Positions 5,842-8,522 of a stretch of DNA of 8,522 nucleotides are shown here, one piece after another. Positions within the stretch are counted from its first letter, which is position 1; each line of letters starts with the position of its first letter. This DNA is from Spirochaetota bacterium (GTDB lineage Bacteria > Spirochaetota > Spirochaetia > DSM-27196 > PWMO01), in NCBI GenBank assembly GCA_009908925.1, contig JAAAOH010000035.1:1-8522 (forward strand), in the 5' to 3' direction. The notes under the pieces are model-generated. The model was not told the DNA's origin and ran no database searches. It was given only the letters and a program-made list of their open reading frames with translations. The position numbers were made by a program, and so were the translations under genes.

Positions 5842-6852
5842 ATGTCGGACCGGACGGTATCACTGCTTCGATACTCGACGATCTTCGATGATCTTGAAGA
5901 TGGTGAGATGACGGTCATCGCCGGCTACAGTGACTACTACGAGTTCGCCGACGGAGAGCACATCTTCGAGCGCGGATCCCAGGCCCAGGAGCTCTGCGTT
6001 ATCGATCGCGGGGCGGTCGTCATTCGCCGGGACGACGGTGATGGTGTCGACATCGCCCGCTTCATCTCAGGAGAGTCCTTCGGAGAGCTCGATCTGATGG
6101 GCGGCAGCACCCGCACCGCAGCCGCCGTGGCGGAGGGCGCCACGCAGATTCTGCTCTTTCCGAGACGCGGTCTCGCCCTCGAGGACGTCATCCACGAGCA
6201 TCCCGCGCTGTTTGCACGGGTGCTCTACCGCCTCATCGCGACTGTTGCCTCACGCATCCGCTCCACCAACCGTCTCATATCCGAGAACGCAACCTGGGTG
6301 AAGGAACTGCGCCACCAGATCCACATGGATAAGCTCAGCGGGCTCTACAACGATGCCTATCTCGTCGACGAGGTAACCCGCATCCTGGCCGACGGCACCG
6401 GCGAGTCCGGCCCTGTCTCGGTCATGATGGTGAAGCCCGACAATTTCAAGGTCGTGAACGATACCTACGGTCACGAAGCAGGAGATCGGACACTGAAGCG
6501 TATGGCCCGAACACTGCAGAAACTGGCGCTTCCCGGCGAGTCTGCGGTCCGTTTCCGGGGGAACGAGCTTGCCCTCCTCATGCCCGACACCGACGGCCAA
6601 GGAGCTTTAGAGCGGGCCGGAGTCGTGCAGCCGACGATGAACGCTATCGACATTTCCGACATCATAGCTGCCGAGGGTTTCGAGCTCACCGTCAGCATCG
6701 GCATTGCCTCGTCGAGCGAGAGGGCGTCCGGTGCCGCGGGCGCCGCCGGGGACGGCTCCGGGGCCGTCCCGGAGACTCTGATCGAGACCGCACACGAGCG
6801 CGCCTTTGCGGCGAGAGAGAGCGGTGGCAATGCCGTCCAGTATTCGTTCTAG
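5842..6852 (+). CDS. CRP-like cyclic-nucleotide-binding protein with degenerate GGDEF domain
   Basis: A 336-residue cytoplasmic protein. Residues 1-145 form a cNMP-binding (CAP_ED) beta barrel with the phosphate-binding cassette GESFGELDLMGGSTRTAA (77-94), keeping the conserved Glu82 and Arg91, followed by a helix to about 160. A GGDEF domain covers about 163-336, beginning DKLSGLYNDAYL and including NFKVVNDTYGHEAGD (201-215). The signature loop reads RGNEL (239-243) instead of GGDEF, the metal-binding Asp of the DxD strand is Lys198 (VKPDNFK), and no RxxD inhibitory site precedes the loop. Diguanylate cyclase activity is therefore unlikely; a GTP- or partner-binding regulatory role is more plausible. 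A low-complexity Ala/Gly stretch (about 296-308) sits near the end. Start is ATG 5842, consistent with the promoter; GTG 5833 is possible. The next gene starts 13 bp later. Confidence 0.85.
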   Translation: MSDRTVSLLRYSTIFDDLEDGEMTVIAGYSDYYEFADGEHIFERGSQAQELCVIDRGAVVIRRDDGDGVDIARFISGESFGELDLMGGSTRTAAAVAEGATQILLFPRRGLALEDVIHEHPALFARVLYRLIATVASRIRSTNRLISENATWVKELRHQIHMDKLSGLYNDAYLVDEVTRILADGTGESGPVSVMMVKPDNFKVVNDTYGHEAGDRTLKRMARTLQKLALPGESAVRFRGNELALLMPDTDGQGALERAGVVQPTMNAIDISDIIAAEGFELTVSIGIASSSERASGAAGAAGDGSGAVPETLIETAHERAFAARESGGNAVQYSF

Positions 6853-6856
6853 CAGC

Positions 6857-6863
6857 GGAGGAG
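6857..6863 (+). promoter_or_regulatory. Shine-Dalgarno site (GGAGGAG) for the second GGDEF gene
   Basis: GGAGGAG ends 2 bases before the ATG at 6866, with GGAGG spaced 4 bases from it. It sets that start rather than an in-frame ATG at 6806, which would lie inside the preceding gene. It starts 4 bases after the first GGDEF gene's stop, suggesting coupled translation. Confidence 0.75.
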
Positions 6864-6865
6864 CT

Positions 6866-7858
6866 ATGGCTCTGACAACCTCACCCGAGGCACGCAGCTT
6901 TCTGCATCGGGTCGCGATCTTCCAGACCCTTTCCGAGGATGAGCTCGACCGCATTGCGGTACACCTCACGCCGGTGACGGCGCGGGACCGTACGACCCTC
7001 TTCCGCGAGGGAGCGGAGGGTGAAGAACTCTTCGTAGTGCGCCGGGGCTCTGTGGCCGCGAAGGTTGGTCTCCCGGACGGTACTCAGCAGGAGGTTGCAC
7101 GCTTCGGCGAGGGCGATTTTTTCGGTGAGATGTCCATTTTCGAGCGTGCACCCCGATCGGCAACCTGCGAAGCGGAGCTCGGCACCGAGCTTCTGCGTCT
7201 CAGTGAAGCCGACTTCCATGGGTTGCTCGCGCGCGAGCCCGATATCGCCATCAAAGTCATGTACGAGATGCTACGCATCACTAGCGGGCGTCTCGAGAAT
7301 ACCAGCGGCATCCTCGGCGAGATGGTCCGCTGGGGCGAAGGCGCGAAGAAGCGCGCGGTGACCGACGAGTTCACCGGCCTGTTCAACCGCCGCTTCCTCG
7401 ACGATTCGCTCTCGGGCATGTTCCAGCGCGCCAAGTCCGCTCGCCGATCCCTGTGCCTCGTGATGCTCGATCTCGATCATTTCAACAGCATAAACCAGGA
7501 ATACGGCCAGGCCGTCGGTGACGAGGTCATCGCCGCAGTGGTGCCCGTATTTCGTTCCGTTTATCGGGAGTCTGACGTGCTCGCCCGCTACGGAGGTGAT
7601 GAGTTCACCTTCGTCCTCCCCGATACCGATGCCGCGACCGCGCGATCACTCTCGCAGCAGGTTTGCCGTGCGGTCGAATCCCTCGATGTCCTCGCGCACC
7701 GCGGCGGCGCTATCACGCGGGTGACCACGAGCCACGGGATAGCTGCCTTCCCCGAGCACGCCAACGATCTGCAGACCCTCTCGGCTCGCGCCGACGAGGC
7801 TCTGTATGCCGCGAAAGCCGCCGGCCGCAACCGTGTCCACGTTGCGCAGGCTGACTGA
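6866..7858 (+). CDS. CRP-like cyclic-nucleotide-binding diguanylate cyclase (intact GGDEF)
   Basis: A 330-residue cytoplasmic protein with the same architecture as its upstream neighbour. An N-terminal cNMP-binding barrel (about 10-140) carries the cassette GEGDFFGEMSIFERAPRSAT (81-100) with Glu88 and Arg97. A linker helix (about 140-165) precedes a canonical GGDEF domain: DEFTGLFNRRFL (167-178), MLDLDHFNSINQEYG (200-214) with both Asp of DxD, RESD (234-237) as the RxxD product-inhibition site five residues before GGDEF (243-247), and a typical C-terminal ADEALYAAKAAGRNRV. It should make c-di-GMP from two GTP and be feedback-inhibited. The input could be cAMP or cGMP at the N-terminal domain; a bound nucleotide is not proven by sequence. 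The two genes probably arose by tandem duplication followed by divergence. Confidence 0.9.
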   Translation: MALTTSPEARSFLHRVAIFQTLSEDELDRIAVHLTPVTARDRTTLFREGAEGEELFVVRRGSVAAKVGLPDGTQQEVARFGEGDFFGEMSIFERAPRSATCEAELGTELLRLSEADFHGLLAREPDIAIKVMYEMLRITSGRLENTSGILGEMVRWGEGAKKRAVTDEFTGLFNRRFLDDSLSGMFQRAKSARRSLCLVMLDLDHFNSINQEYGQAVGDEVIAAVVPVFRSVYRESDVLARYGGDEFTFVLPDTDAATARSLSQQVCRAVESLDVLAHRGGAITRVTTSHGIAAFPEHANDLQTLSARADEALYAAKAAGRNRVHVAQAD

Positions 7859-7871
7859 ACCAGAGGTCGAG

Positions 7872-8522
7872 ATGAACCGATCTGAACGAACTGATGTTCG
7901 CAAACAGGATATTCCGACCATTGCCCGCAAGAACCGGATCATACGAAACATTTCCCGGGCTTTCGTGGAGCGGGAGAACTTTCTCGTACTCGGTCACCAG
8001 AACCCCGACGAGGATTGTATCTCGGCAATGGTCTCGGTGTCGCTGATCCTGAGCAAGATGTCCAAGAAACCCATCATCTGCACCTCTCCCGAGCTCCCCG
8101 AGCATTACCAGTACCTTCTCGATATCTGCAAGTACAACTCCATCGAAATCAACTCGGGCTGCGGTGACACCCTCTCCCGGGTGGATACGGTGGTACTCTG
8201 CGACACCCCGAAGCCGAGCATGCTGCAGGCCACCGACGAGGTCGTAGAGCTTCTCGAGCACCCGGACATTCTCCGCATTGAGGTAGATCATCATTTGCAG
8301 GCCGACGCGCGGTACAACGGGGACGACGACTATTGTCTGGTGGCGGAGGCTTCCTCGAGTTGTGAGCTCATCGGACTGCTTGCCTGCAAGATGAGTCAGC
8401 AACCGGAGGTCATGGAGGAGTTCGAGGTCGGCGACATGTTCTCCCGAAACATGGTGCTTACCCTGCTTACCGGCATTGTCGGCGACACTCAGATGGGAAA
8501 GTTTATCAAGTCCCGGCGGGAA
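7872..8522 (+). CDS. DHH-family phosphoesterase, N-terminal 217 residues
   Basis: The frame is open to the window end, so the C-terminus is missing. DHH-family motifs are all in order: GHQNPDEDCIS (41-51) for motif I, LCDTP (109-113) for motif II, VDHH (138-141) for motif III, and TGIVGDT (200-206) for motif IV. Their Asp and His residues are those that bind Mn2+ in RecJ, NrnA and GdpP relatives. A short N-terminal region of about 30 charged residues precedes the domain, with no membrane segment. AGAGG lies 5 bases before the ATG at 7872, and the gene starts 13 bp after the diguanylate cyclase stop, so it belongs to the same operon. Family members degrade short oligonucleotides, linear dinucleotides, c-di-AMP, pAp or polyphosphate; which one applies here cannot be told without the C-terminal domain. 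Confidence 0.85.
   Translation, partial: MNRSERTDVRKQDIPTIARKNRIIRNISRAFVERENFLVLGHQNPDEDCISAMVSVSLILSKMSKKPIICTSPELPEHYQYLLDICKYNSIEINSGCGDTLSRVDTVVLCDTPKPSMLQATDEVVELLEHPDILRIEVDHHLQADARYNGDDDYCLVAEASSSCELIGLLACKMSQQPEVMEEFEVGDMFSRNMVLTLLTGIVGDTQMGKFIKSRRE

Overview
The window is a compact, GC-rich bacterial chromosomal segment with almost no intergenic space. Gene content (single-domain CRP-like/GGDEF proteins, a DHH phosphoesterase, a DksA-like C4 zinc protein, bacterial RtcB with archease, a Clp1-type kinase) and composition would fit a free-living spirochaete or a similar environmental bacterium. That placement is an inference from gene content, with low to moderate confidence. There are no rRNA or tRNA genes, CRISPR arrays, insertion sequences or phage genes.

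Layout. Positions 1-1920 (minus strand) hold a probable operon, read from high to low coordinates: a DksA/TraR-like zinc protein (1920-1543), an HDDC2/YfbR-like HD-domain protein (1533-892), a small RNase Z-like metallo-beta-lactamase-fold hydrolase (887-135) and the first 20 codons of a HAD hydrolase (62-1, running off the window). Next, still on the minus strand, comes an AI-2E/PerM-family membrane protein (3157-2030). A 188-bp divergent gap with a hairpin and a 13-bp direct repeat separates it from a plus-strand rtcB-archease pair (3346-4845). A Clp1/Nol9-type P-loop polynucleotide kinase (5710-4790, minus) faces this pair and overlaps it tail to tail. A near-consensus sigma70-type promoter at 5797-5825 then drives a plus-strand operon of two consecutive CRP-like + GGDEF proteins (5842-6852 and 6866-7858) and a DHH-family phosphoesterase (7872 to the window end).

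What stands out. The RNA-ligation pair looks broken in two independent ways. RtcB has a clean in-frame loss of about 127 residues that removes the region carrying the Asp/Cys and Asn-His active-site motifs, while the guanylylated His and the rest of the fold remain readable. The adjacent archease is full length in one frame except for a single TAA that falls where homologues have an aromatic residue. The convergent RNA 5'-kinase appears intact. In the c-di-GMP operon the first GGDEF domain is degenerate (RGNEL, with the metal-binding Asp replaced by Lys), whereas the second is canonical with an RxxD inhibitory site. This suggests a sensor or regulatory partner paired with an active cyclase, followed by a DHH enzyme that could act on linear or cyclic dinucleotides. 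The HD protein has Asn at the fourth position of the HD metal site.

All identifications come from reading motifs by eye; no database search was run.
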